A DNA stretch of 64,000 nt, from NCBI RefSeq assembly GCF_900163785.1, contig NZ_FUKN01000013.1, positions 496,001 through 560,000 of the forward strand. Reading direction: 5' to 3'. Below are positions 47,269 through 55,567 of the stretch, piece after piece. Under the pieces are notes generated by a model. That model did no database searches, was not told the DNA's origin, and saw only the letters and a list, made by a program, of their open reading frames with translations. Position 1 is the stretch's first letter. Every line of letters begins with the position of its first letter. Source of the DNA: Psychrobacter sp. JB385 (lineage in GTDB: Bacteria > Pseudomonadota > Gammaproteobacteria > Pseudomonadales > Moraxellaceae). A program made the position numbers and the translations under genes.

Positions 47269-47450
47269 TTATTTTCTATCATAAATACTTGTCCATTCTT
47301 TATAAGTATCCTTTGTGAGTTTACCCAAAATCGAATGAAATCCGCCTGCTATGTTTTAGAACATTTAGAATTTCTAGTTCTAACTGCTCATTTGTACTGC
47401 TACTAAACTTCAAATAATAGCAAACTGAGTATACTATCCTTGATTCTATT
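47269..47450 (-). pseudogene. probable remnant of a broken gene
   Basis: On the minus strand, downstream of tpm, two adjacent reading frames look protein-like. The first, upstream on that strand, reads ...YYLKFSSSTNEQLELEILNVLKH and overlaps the tpm 3' end in another frame. The second continues one base out of frame as GGFHSILGKLTKDTYKEW and ends at a TAA at 47269-47271. A frameshift near the junction would link them into one C-terminal protein fragment. No start codon or family can be assigned. Confidence 0.35.
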
Positions 47451-48138
47451 TTTTGGATATGAGCGTATGAACGAGACGATAGCCTGAGTCACCTGCGGTA
47501 GAAACATACTCCAATTTTTCTCGTGCAACTAAGTGTATATCGTAGTAATTGGCGTAGTATTGTTCGAGTTGAGTTTGTGTTATTAAAAAAGGTGGTAAAT
47601 CATTATATTTGTCATCACGTTGCTTTTTTCCATCATAAGCAAACGATAACAGTAGTTGATTTGCTGTATTATTCAACTCCATAACTTTCTGCGTGTAAAG
47701 TGTACGTAGATTTTCTGGCTCAGTATCTGGCAAAGCAACTAGGGCGCCGCGATCATAAATAGCATCTATTTGTCCAACGTGAATAGAACTCAAATCAAAA
47801 ATATTACCTACCCATATTTTGAGACTCTGGCCTTTGTGCTTAGTTTGATAGCAGATCAGGTTGGGTGTAATTGAGTATGGCGGTATTGTCGCCTGCAAGC
47901 CATTTTCAGCGAAAAATTGGGTGACTGCTATTTCTGACAACTCAACACCGACAACCTCAAAACCTTCACTTAAAAACCATAGTATATCTATGCTTTTACC
48001 ACATAGAGGTACAAAAACACGCCCACCTTTAGGTACATTTAAAACTTTAAAGTGCTCTATTAGCATTGGATTGGTTCTTTTTTGGGTAAAGCCAGTCTGG
48101 CTATTTTTCCATGCATTTTGCCAAAACTCAGTGTTCAT
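47446..48138 (-). CDS. tpm: thiopurine S-methyltransferase
   Basis: This SAM-dependent methyltransferase of 230 residues matches bacterial Tpm, which methylates thiopurines and, in bacteria, selenium or tellurium oxyanions. Key segments are MNTEFWQNAWKN...GFTQKRTNPML, VPLCGKSIDILWFL (SAM-binding loop), VVGVELSEIAVTQFF, YDRGALVALP and the C-terminal beta strands. The length agrees with Pseudomonas Tpm (218 residues). It lies alone at the edge of the accessory patch. The region upstream (48139-48349) is short and contains no clear terminator. The link to a TerD protein 36 kb away is not supported by position. Confidence 0.9.
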   Translation of the reverse strand: MNTEFWQNAWKNSQTGFTQKRTNPMLIEHFKVLNVPKGGRVFVPLCGKSIDILWFLSEGFEVVGVELSEIAVTQFFAENGLQATIPPYSITPNLICYQTKHKGQSLKIWVGNIFDLSSIHVGQIDAIYDRGALVALPDTEPENLRTLYTQKVMELNNTANQLLLSFAYDGKKQRDDKYNDLPPFLITQTQLEQYYANYYDIHLVAREKLEYVSTAGDSGYRLVHTLISKK

Positions 48139-48349
48139 AACATTGATCTTTATTTTTAAAAATTAACTTTAGATAATAGAGGTAGACTTAGATATGATTA
48201 GCGGTATATAGGTGTCTAATAGTATCAATTTATTCAAAAAATAATAGTCAGTTTGGTATTCGATATGTTCTCTGATAGAGCTTCTATCAAACTGCGCAGG
48301 GTCTTGATAGATTCCAAATTTTCGTATTAATGGAAAAGAGGTAGAAGAT

Positions 48350-49036
48350 ATGGACTTTCTTAAAATTCTGCGTTCATTAGATGAATTGCTGTATGAAGTT
48401 ATCACATGGCTGTTCTTTTATCCACGTACTTTATGGCGTGTGCTGAGACATCCGCTCAAAATGGTGGATTATACCAAGCAGGAGCTGGCTAAACAGGATG
48501 CACAGTTTAAGGATGCCATTAGTCCCCCTTTATTTCTTATATTGACACTCATCATCTTATACGGGTTCGCGCTTGCCAACCATAATCAGGCATTCTTAAA
48601 TAATAATACGCAGACTGGAGATATTGGTCATATTGTCTTTGGGAGTATCCAAAACACGCTCATGTTTCGTTCACTAAACTATAGCGTTTGGTCGCTCATT
48701 TTCTCTTTAGGGTTGTTGAATATGCAACGAATCAGCATAGACAGAGAAACTTTGCGTGCACCGTTTTTTATACAATGTTTTTTGATTGCCCCTTACGCAT
48801 TAGGTGTAACGCTTGGTTTCATCTATACGGCTTCTCATACGCTAGCTTTACAGATATTAGGATTGGGCTTGCTATTCGTCAGCTTACTTTGGTACATAAT
48901 CGTTCAGGTTAAATACATTGTAATGGTTGTCCACATCAGTTATTTGCGCGCCGTTCTACACACCCTTCTTTATTTTGTATTTGGATGTATGATTTCTTAC
49001 CTAATCGCTTATATGATGCTCAAACATTTAGCGTAG
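48350..49036 (+). CDS. multi-pass membrane protein of unknown function
   Basis: This 228-residue inner-membrane protein has about five hydrophobic helices (about 58-77, 105-123, 138-163, 168-190, 200-224). The N-terminus is amphipathic: MDFLKILRSLDELLYEVITWLFFYPRTLWRVLRHP, which reads as a reentrant or membrane-peripheral helix, then an aspartate/lysine-rich short loop. The helix arrangement and FFYPRTLW...HP segment are reminiscent of Yip1-domain membrane proteins, but I cannot place it firmly. AGGTAGAAG precedes the ATG. It is convergent with the next gene, whose stop is 6 bp away. Confidence 0.72.
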   Translation: MDFLKILRSLDELLYEVITWLFFYPRTLWRVLRHPLKMVDYTKQELAKQDAQFKDAISPPLFLILTLIILYGFALANHNQAFLNNNTQTGDIGHIVFGSIQNTLMFRSLNYSVWSLIFSLGLLNMQRISIDRETLRAPFFIQCFLIAPYALGVTLGFIYTASHTLALQILGLGLLFVSLLWYIIVQVKYIVMVVHISYLRAVLHTLLYFVFGCMISYLIAYMMLKHLA

Positions 49037-49042
49037 TATATT

Positions 49043-49510
49043 TTACCCAAACACCCGCCATAATATCCAAAACATACCTAGCATAATCACTACAATGACC
49101 AGTACTCTTTTTAGCCAATAGGGTATGAGTGGCTTTTTGTAGCCCAAATCCTTGAGCCGAGTGTCAACGCCTGTCTGCAATGTTTGAAAATCTTGATGTG
49201 ACTTGGTGGTTTTGACACGATTCTTTACCAATGGGTCTGCATCCTCATTAGGCTCTTGTTCTCTATCAAAGCTAATAGCATGATTAGAGATGCCTTGTTT
49301 ATTGGCAATGGTATTGAGTTTTTGCTGCTGCTGTACCTTTAGCTGGGTTTCGTAGGCATCAATTCGTACCTTGGCCTCATCCATACTGATTTTTTCATCG
49401 GCTGCCAATGTCTTGATGGCCATGACTAGGTTGTTTTTTTCGATCATCATGATGACCGCTTTTGGCAGTTTTTTACTGGCTGATTTCGAGCTGGGGTCAG
49501 GATTGAACAT
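49043..49510 (-). CDS. single-pass membrane protein of unknown function
   Basis: The ATG at 49510 is chosen because AAGGAAA lies just upstream; an in-frame ATG at 49561 would add 17 residues. The 155-residue product has an N-terminal helical region (KLPKAVIMMIEKNNLVMAIK...ISMDEAKVRIDAYE) that looks like a ribosomal-L7/L12- or UBA-type fold. A Gln/Lys-rich coiled-coil segment, a charged linker and one C-terminal transmembrane helix (about 133-153) follow. The cytoplasmic part is therefore tail-anchored. No family name is offered beyond this. It is downstream of ppa on the same strand only beyond the ppa terminator. Confidence 0.68.
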   Translation of the reverse strand: MFNPDPSSKSASKKLPKAVIMMIEKNNLVMAIKTLAADEKISMDEAKVRIDAYETQLKVQQQQKLNTIANKQGISNHAISFDREQEPNEDADPLVKNRVKTTKSHQDFQTLQTGVDTRLKDLGYKKPLIPYWLKRVLVIVVIMLGMFWILWRVFG

Positions 49511-49583
49511 GATTTTCCTTATAGCAGCGTAGGGGTAAAGAGAATGTTTTATTATAACCATTTTATATTAGTCACGTTCAAGC

Positions 49584-49621
49584 AAAAAAATACCGCAGTC
49601 ACGATAGTGACGGCGGTATTT
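49584..49621 (-). terminator. intrinsic terminator of ppa
   Basis: AAATACCG/CGGTATTT (49588-49595 with 49614-49621) forms the base and GTCAC/GTGAC the top of a hairpin followed on the minus strand by a T run (49584-49590). Confidence 0.85.
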
Positions 49622-49666
49622 GAATCGTATTTATCTGTACGAGCATAAATATCAAGCTTGGGTAGA

Positions 49667-50197
49667 TTATAGATCTTTCCAGCGCTGGATAGATTCTTTA
49701 ATCACTTCTTTGGCTTCTGCAACATCACCCCAAGATTCAACCACAGTGGTACCTGCTTTTTTCAAATCTTTATAGTGGCTAAAATGGAATTCTAGTTGGT
49801 TGATTAGTTGTTTTGGCAGATCAGCTAGGCTGTTGTACGCATTGCCAGTATCACGGTCGTCAGCTGGTACGACAACGATTTTATCATCCACTTCGCCATC
49901 ATCAACGAACTTCATCACGCCAATGACTTTGGCTTTTAGGAAGATGCCAGTTGGTAGTGGCTGTTCAGTCAAAATCAATGCGTCAAGCTCATCACCATCT
50001 TCGTCAAGCGTTTGTGGGATAAAACCATAGTTGCAAGGCTTAGCAAAAATCTGTGGGTCAATACGATCAAGCTCAAATACCGCCAATTCGCGATTCCACT
50101 CAATTTTATGGCTGCTACCAGTTGGGATTTCTACTACGACGTTGATGATGCCGCCATCTACATCGCCTGCGTCTAAAATTTTATTAAAATCTGCCAT
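49667..50197 (-). CDS. ppa: inorganic pyrophosphatase
   Basis: Ppa hydrolyses pyrophosphate to phosphate in the cytoplasm and drives biosynthetic reactions. The start at 50197 (GGAG 7 nt upstream) gives 176 residues, the exact length of E. coli Ppa; an upstream in-frame ATG at 50260 is rejected. Typical family I motifs are VVEIPTGSSHKIEWNRE, YGFIPQTLDEDGDELDALIL (metal-binding Asp cluster), VGVMKFVDDGEVDDKIV-like sequence starting at VIGVMKF, and HFSHYKDLKKAGTTVVESW. The gene has its own terminator. Confidence 0.96.
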   Translation of the reverse strand: MADFNKILDAGDVDGGIINVVVEIPTGSSHKIEWNRELAVFELDRIDPQIFAKPCNYGFIPQTLDEDGDELDALILTEQPLPTGIFLKAKVIGVMKFVDDGEVDDKIVVVPADDRDTGNAYNSLADLPKQLINQLEFHFSHYKDLKKAGTTVVESWGDVAEAKEVIKESIQRWKDL

Positions 50198-50406
50198 GGA
50201 ATACTCCAATTTTCTTTTGTTTAGAATGTTTGAATAATAAGTAATGGTTAAAGGGTTCATCTGCGAGCACTATAATACTGTCTATACAATATGGTCGCTG
50301 CCCCTTATTTTTGTTCCGGTTGCGATTATAACAAGTTTGGTTCAATTTTTCTCATAATGCTTAAGTCCAAGCGCGCACGATATTATGCAAAAATGGACTC
50401 AAAGAG

Positions 50407-51267
50407 TTACTTTGGTGCGATCGCTCTCAACTCAATCAGCCCAGCATGACGCTTAGCAATATTATCAATGAGCTTTTGTGTGACTTGCTCGTAGCTCAAT
50501 GAAGCGCGCTTTTGGTCATTAATTTGGCTGTCGCTTCCATGGTCATGAGCATCGCGATGCATCGACACAAAGTCCGACAGACGCAGCATTTGCATACCCG
50601 CGTATCCGCAAGGATTGATCGCATTGAATGCTGATAAGTCACAATCTAAATTGATCGCAATCCCATGATAACTAAAGCCATGTTTAATTTTAAAGCCTAA
50701 TGATGCCATTTTTCCCAGCATAATTTTATCATCGGGAGAGAATGTCGTAGACGCATCACTATCACTAGTCACCTGATTGGCTGTATCAGCATATAAGTAA
50801 ACACCAGGCGCATCACGGCGAGAATGCGCACTGATGTGAGTACTGTCATCATTGATACTGTTCGAAGATGACGACGCCAAACATTCATTGATGACGTCTT
50901 CGATGGCTTGTTCAGCGTGAGAAACCAGATTACGCACACTCCAGTTCAAACTGTCCAAATCAAACAACCAGTAAATAACCAGCTGCCCATGACCATGCCA
51001 AGTTACCTGTCCACCGCGATCGGTCTTGATAATTGGCGTATCAGTACGCTGCAAGATATGCTCTTCTTTACCTGCTTGTCCAAGCGTATACACGTCATTA
51101 TGGTCCACAACCCATAATTCATCAGGCGTACGTGTCCCTTGCTGTTTTTTTAAATCGATACGTGCGAGCGTACGTGCTAGCATGGCATCGAGCGTTGGCA
51201 CATAGTCAGCTGCTAAGATGGATCTACTGATTAGTGTGTCATTGAGGTGCTGTATTGGGTTTTGCAT
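50407..51267 (-). CDS. lipB: lipoyl(octanoyl)transferase
   Basis: LipB transfers octanoyl from acyl-carrier protein to lipoyl domains such as those of AceF. The 286-residue protein contains DRGGQVTWHGHGQLVIY; the usual HGPG is HGHG here (H91-G92-H93-G94). LGKMASLG with catalytic K186, YHGIAINLD and INPCGYAGMQ with catalytic C220 complete the active site. Two Ser/Asp-rich insertions (about 130-150 and 160-180) make it longer than E. coli LipB (213). lipA is not adjacent in this window. The start has no strong ribosome-binding site. Confidence 0.92.
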   Translation of the reverse strand: MQNPIQHLNDTLISRSILAADYVPTLDAMLARTLARIDLKKQQGTRTPDELWVVDHNDVYTLGQAGKEEHILQRTDTPIIKTDRGGQVTWHGHGQLVIYWLFDLDSLNWSVRNLVSHAEQAIEDVINECLASSSSNSINDDSTHISAHSRRDAPGVYLYADTANQVTSDSDASTTFSPDDKIMLGKMASLGFKIKHGFSYHGIAINLDCDLSAFNAINPCGYAGMQMLRLSDFVSMHRDAHDHGSDSQINDQKRASLSYEQVTQKLIDNIAKRHAGLIELRAIAPK

Positions 51268-51662
51268 GAGAATAAAGGTCTTATTATTGTCAGATTTAGA
51301 AGTATGATTTACCGATATTTAGTGTAGCAGTTTTAAAGAGCAACGCCCAAATATATCTCTTAGCAGATTATTTTTGATATCGTCAATACGTATAGAGCAA
51401 TTGCGACAAAAGAGTGTCGTATCATTAGTTTATATGTTGAATGAAGACTTGTTTGTCACAAACGCAGCAGTCAGTTTAATGTGCTGTTCATTGAGTATTC
51501 AATACGCTACATTGAAGTATAATGAAGGAAATCTCGGTAATATTGATAGGTTTAGAAGTTATTAGTCATAGGATATTTTAACTGAGAAAGTCCCTAGAGA
51601 TACGGCATCTTTCACCCAATATAACGTATCAATGCCAATATATAATATAACAAGGAAGATAA
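51268..51662. other. intergenic region between divergent lipB and aldehyde dehydrogenase
   Basis: About 395 bp contain no convincing gene; a 63-codon ORF at 51374-51565 looks random. Both divergent promoters should lie here. Confidence 0.45.
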
Positions 51663-53147
51663 ATGATTAGTACCGACCACACTATCCATGATCAGACGTC
51701 GACCAATACTGATCTGATGCAGTACCAAGTACCTGAAGTGCCGAGTATCGCCAAGACAATTGATGAGATGCACGCGCAATTTTCGTACTTAAAAACGTTG
51801 AGTCGTACGCAGCCGATCAACGATTGGGCCACTCGTGAGACCCAACTGGACAATTTAGAAATCATGCTGAGCGACAATCAAACAAGTTTTGCGAAAGCAA
51901 TCAGCGCTGATTTTGGCTACCGTAGTGAATCAGAGACCCAGTTTGCTGAGTTATTTCCGAGCTTTACTGGAATCAGCCATGCCAAAAAACACGGCAAAAA
52001 ATGGATGAAAGCGCAACGTGCGCCTATTTCAGCGTTATACAGACCCGCTCATAATGAGATTCAGCCGCAGCCGCTGGGCGTGGTTGGTATCATAGTGCCA
52101 TGGAACTATCCATTATTTTTGGCAATAGGACCCATGATTGATGCGATCACCGCAGGCAATCGTATCATGATTAAAATGAGTGAGGCAGCGCCGCAATTTG
52201 CACAAACATTCGCGAATACGATTTCGCGTTATTTTTCACCAGACATGATCTGTGTGGTACTGGGTGAGGTTAATATCGCTGCGGCGTTTAGTGAGCTGCC
52301 TTTTGACCATCTGCTTTATACAGGCTCTACCGCGGTCGGCAAAAAGGTGATGGCGGCAGCAGCGCCCAATCTAACGCCAGTGACCCTTGAGCTTGGTGGT
52401 AAATCACCTGTAATCGTCTTTGAGGATGCCAATTTGGAGGCGGTCGTCAATCGCGTCATGATGGGCAAAACCTTGAATGCTGGTCAAACCTGTATTGCAC
52501 CCGATTATGTGTTGGTTCCGCGTCAGTATCACGAAGCATTTATCGGCTTGGCAAAAGAATGGATGGCAAAACACTATCCTAACATTGAACACAACCCAGA
52601 TTATTCTCGTATCATCAACGGTGCGCAATTTAAGCGCGTCAAAGGCTATCTCGATGCGTTACCGAGTACTGAAATACATCCGCTGACATCGGTTGAGGCA
52701 AACATTGAAACGCGCCTGATGCCGCCCGTCATTGTGAGCGAACCTGCGTCCGATAGTGATGTGATGCAAGAAGAGATTTTTGCACCCATTTTGCCGCTCG
52801 TTCATTACGAAACGCTAGATGATGCCATTCAGTTTGTCAATTCACGCCCCCGCCCTTTGGCCCTATATGTTTTTGGTGAGAACCATAACGACATAGAAAA
52901 AGTACGTAATAATACGGTGTCTGGTGGTTTATGTATTAATGAGGTGATTATGCATGTGGCGCAGCATGACTTGCCGTTTGGCGGGGTTGGAGATTCTGGT
53001 ACAGGTTCTTATCATGGAAAAGCTGGGTTTGAGCGTCTAAGCCATATGAAGCCTATCTTTGTACAAACCAAGCTCAATGGTCTGAATCTGCTGTTGCCGC
53101 CTTATGGTGGGTTATTCAAAAAAGCCATGGCGCTGTTTTTAAAATAA
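51663..53147 (+). CDS. coniferyl-aldehyde-dehydrogenase-like aldehyde dehydrogenase
   Basis: This NAD(P)-dependent oxidoreductase of 494 residues oxidises aldehydes to acids. The catalytic glutamate is E243 (LELGGKSP) and the nucleophile C277 (NAGQTCIAPDY). Other motifs are VVGIIVPWNYPLFLAIGP, YTGSTAVGKKVM and the C-terminal LPFGGVGDSGTGSYHGKAGFERLSH, which is typical of the class 3/CalB-like group. The short N-terminal extension (1-30) is polar. AAGGAAG precedes the ATG. It is followed by a terminator at 53231-53264. The true substrate (aromatic or long-chain aliphatic aldehydes) cannot be told apart from sequence. Confidence 0.9.
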   Translation: MISTDHTIHDQTSTNTDLMQYQVPEVPSIAKTIDEMHAQFSYLKTLSRTQPINDWATRETQLDNLEIMLSDNQTSFAKAISADFGYRSESETQFAELFPSFTGISHAKKHGKKWMKAQRAPISALYRPAHNEIQPQPLGVVGIIVPWNYPLFLAIGPMIDAITAGNRIMIKMSEAAPQFAQTFANTISRYFSPDMICVVLGEVNIAAAFSELPFDHLLYTGSTAVGKKVMAAAAPNLTPVTLELGGKSPVIVFEDANLEAVVNRVMMGKTLNAGQTCIAPDYVLVPRQYHEAFIGLAKEWMAKHYPNIEHNPDYSRIINGAQFKRVKGYLDALPSTEIHPLTSVEANIETRLMPPVIVSEPASDSDVMQEEIFAPILPLVHYETLDDAIQFVNSRPRPLALYVFGENHNDIEKVRNNTVSGGLCINEVIMHVAQHDLPFGGVGDSGTGSYHGKAGFERLSHMKPIFVQTKLNGLNLLLPPYGGLFKKAMALFLK

Positions 53148-53543
53148 CTATTTTTAAAGTCACTGCTTCTCAAGTAACTATCAAAAGGATGATGGTAAAA
53201 TAGCCGTATCAAATCCATGGTTCCATAAGCAATAGCATCTACGCAAGTCGATGCTATTTTTTTGCCAAAAATTCTATATTTACGAGCCCCAAGAGGTGGT
53301 GATGAATGTTCTATAAGTGTTACAGATTAAAATATGACCTTAACAACCAGTAAATAAGTATTTATTATCAACCTTATAAATCGCTACATTTTATTGATAT
53401 ATTTAAACAGTATAGAAAAACACCTACATAAATAAGCAATAAGGATTATGAGTCATAGTGACAGCAGGTGAAGTACAACCAAAATACTGTGACGTTAATA
53501 ACTATTTTGCTACTGATATGAATAATAATAAATAGGACAGAGC
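53148..53543. other. intergenic region upstream of the betaine-type ABC transporter
   Basis: About 396 bp hold the terminator of the aldehyde dehydrogenase gene at 53231-53264 and a long A+T-rich leader of the ABC transporter. No riboswitch or gene was recognised. Confidence 0.5.
53231..53264 (+). terminator. intrinsic terminator of the aldehyde dehydrogenase gene
   Basis: AATAGCATC (53231-53239) pairs perfectly with GATGCTATT (53250-53258) and runs into seven T. Confidence 0.85.
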
Positions 53544-55472
53544 ATGCGTCAATGGATTGCGTTAAATATACTGTGGATGAGCATGCTGTTATTGCCCATA
53601 TCAGCATCTGCTGCTTGTGACTCGCCAATCAAATTTGGCGCACTTACGTGGGAGAGCGGTCAATTTATCTCTGGTGTACTCAAATATATCGCTGAAGATG
53701 GATATGACTGTACGATTGAAGAAGTGCCAGGCGCAGGCCCTGCACTTGAGACGGCATTGTCACAAGATGACATTCAAATTATTGGTGAACAGTGGGTCGG
53801 GCGTTCTCCAATCATGGAAAAAGCCATCGAAGAGAACAAAGTTGCGGTCATTGGTGATACGCTCAAAGGCGGTGCCACTCAAGGCTGGTATGTTCCTAAG
53901 TATGTCCTAGAAGAAAACCCTGGTTTGCGCACCTATCAAGATCTGCCCAAATATGCTGAGTTGTTTAAAGACCCTGAAAACCCAAATAAATCTCGCTTTA
54001 TGAATTGTCCTTCTGGTTGGACGTGTGAGATTTTTAATACCCGCCTGCTCAAAAACACGGGCTTAGACAATACATTCAACAACGCCCATCCTGGCACAGG
54101 TGCTGCACTCGATGCCGAAATTGCCTCAGCGTTTGAGCAGCATAAACCCTTACTATTCTACTATTGGCAGCCGACGGGGCTGATGGCTAAGTATGATTTT
54201 GCGCCATTAGCATTTCCTGCTCACAATGATGCTTGCTGGCAAGATTTATTGCGAGCAGATGGTACCGCTGATTGCGTCTCTGGCTTTCCTGTATCACCTC
54301 TCGGCATCGCTGTCTCTACACCATTTCTCGATAGCAATCCTGAATTGGCAGAGGTTTTTAAACAAGTACAGTTTACCTCAGATGAGCTTAATGGCGCTAT
54401 TTTGGAGATGAGTGAGAATAAGCGTAGTGGCGAAGAGCAAGCGTTAGTGTTTTTACGTGAAAATCCAAACGTTTGGCAACAGTGGGTATCTGAAGAGGCC
54501 GCGACCAATCTTGCTGATAAGTTAGGCACTAATTTGACTGGAGCTGCTAGCGTTGACAATACAGCAACCAATAGCAACCTGTTGGGTTTGTCCTCAAGCT
54601 TTCCTTCGTGGTCTCTTGAGACACCGCTGAACAATACACTAGCAAATGTCGTCCAAAACTACGGTGATGTGTTTCGTACGATTAGTCACATAGCATTGAC
54701 ATATTTATTGCTACCTATCGAGCGGTTACTTACCGTCATTCCGCCATGGTTAATTATTGGACTGGTGACTGTACTCGCATGGTTTGGCGTCCGTAAAATT
54801 TGGTTTGCGCTTGCGTGCGGGGCAGGACTGTTTTTGATTGGTGCATTCGGATTATGGGGCGCATTGATTGATACCTTGGCGCTTCTGATTGTTTCTGTAT
54901 TGGTCACAGTGGTTATTGGTATTCCTATCGGTATTGCCATGTCGGGCAGTCAGTTACTACGTAGGATTGTAACACCCATACTGGATGTGATGCAGACCAT
55001 GCCAAGCTTTGTTTATTTGATACCAGTATTGATGTTATTTGGTATTGGTAAAGTGCCTGCGTTGTTTGCCACCATTATCTATGCACTGCCGCCACTCATT
55101 CGTTTGACCATGCTCGGTATCACGCAAGTGAACCATGAAATGGTGGAAGCGGGGCGCTCATTTGGCAGTACGCATTTACAATTACTCATTTGGATCAAAT
55201 TGCCACAAGCGTTACCGAGTATTATGGCGGGCATTAACCAAGCTGTCATGATGTCTCTTGCTATGGTTGTATTGGCTTCTATGATTGGAGCACCAGGTCT
55301 TGGCGAAGATGTCTTGCAATCAATACAAACGCTCAATATTGGTCAAGGTTTACAAGCAGGTACTGCCATTGTCATCGTAGCAATTATCATTGACCGTATC
55401 ACTCAGGCATTTGGTCAAGGCAAACGTGCGCGCCAAAAGACCATCGAAGCTGGCAGACGGCCAGTGGGTTAG
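53544..55472 (+). CDS. fused substrate-binding protein and permease of a betaine-type ABC transporter
   Basis: This is one 642-residue chain with two modules. Residues 1-23 are a signal peptide (cleavage near ASA/AC). Residues 24-330 form the OpuAC/ProX-type substrate-binding domain with IKFGALTWESGQFISGVL, GEQWVGRSP and the aromatic box residues in FYYWQPTG. A linker precedes the ProW/OpuAB permease domain with multiple helices (about 385-635). Its EAA loop is near 535-565 (EAGRSFGS...LPQALPSIMAGINQ). Substrates are probably glycine betaine or related osmolytes. The fusion of binding protein at the N-terminus and permease at the C-terminus means each complex carries two binding domains. Confidence 0.9.
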   Translation: MRQWIALNILWMSMLLLPISASAACDSPIKFGALTWESGQFISGVLKYIAEDGYDCTIEEVPGAGPALETALSQDDIQIIGEQWVGRSPIMEKAIEENKVAVIGDTLKGGATQGWYVPKYVLEENPGLRTYQDLPKYAELFKDPENPNKSRFMNCPSGWTCEIFNTRLLKNTGLDNTFNNAHPGTGAALDAEIASAFEQHKPLLFYYWQPTGLMAKYDFAPLAFPAHNDACWQDLLRADGTADCVSGFPVSPLGIAVSTPFLDSNPELAEVFKQVQFTSDELNGAILEMSENKRSGEEQALVFLRENPNVWQQWVSEEAATNLADKLGTNLTGAASVDNTATNSNLLGLSSSFPSWSLETPLNNTLANVVQNYGDVFRTISHIALTYLLLPIERLLTVIPPWLIIGLVTVLAWFGVRKIWFALACGAGLFLIGAFGLWGALIDTLALLIVSVLVTVVIGIPIGIAMSGSQLLRRIVTPILDVMQTMPSFVYLIPVLMLFGIGKVPALFATIIYALPPLIRLTMLGITQVNHEMVEAGRSFGSTHLQLLIWIKLPQALPSIMAGINQAVMMSLAMVVLASMIGAPGLGEDVLQSIQTLNIGQGLQAGTAIVIVAIIIDRITQAFGQGKRARQKTIEAGRRPVG

Positions 55473-55567
55473 GTATTTGATCAGTGATAAAGACATTTTA
55501 GGTTAATAATTTAAGTCACATTTACAAAAACAACGCTCATAAAATAATACCAATAGTGAGAACCACA

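Noticed and set aside
44522-48138. Interpreting the GNAT/MepB/ATPase/tpm patch as a defence island
   Set aside because: No nuclease, toxin, restriction or CRISPR gene is present and the genes are not arranged as an operon; the ATPase alone is insufficient evidence.
48169-48405. Reverse ORF of 78 codons before the membrane-protein gene
   Set aside because: It overlaps the start of the better supported gene at 48350 and has no recognisable features.
51374-51565. 63-codon ORF in the lipB upstream region
   Set aside because: No ribosome-binding site, no hydrophobic or motif pattern; likely chance.
53265-53543. A riboswitch in the leader of the betaine-type ABC transporter
   Set aside because: No known aptamer consensus or stable multi-stem structure could be made out by eye.
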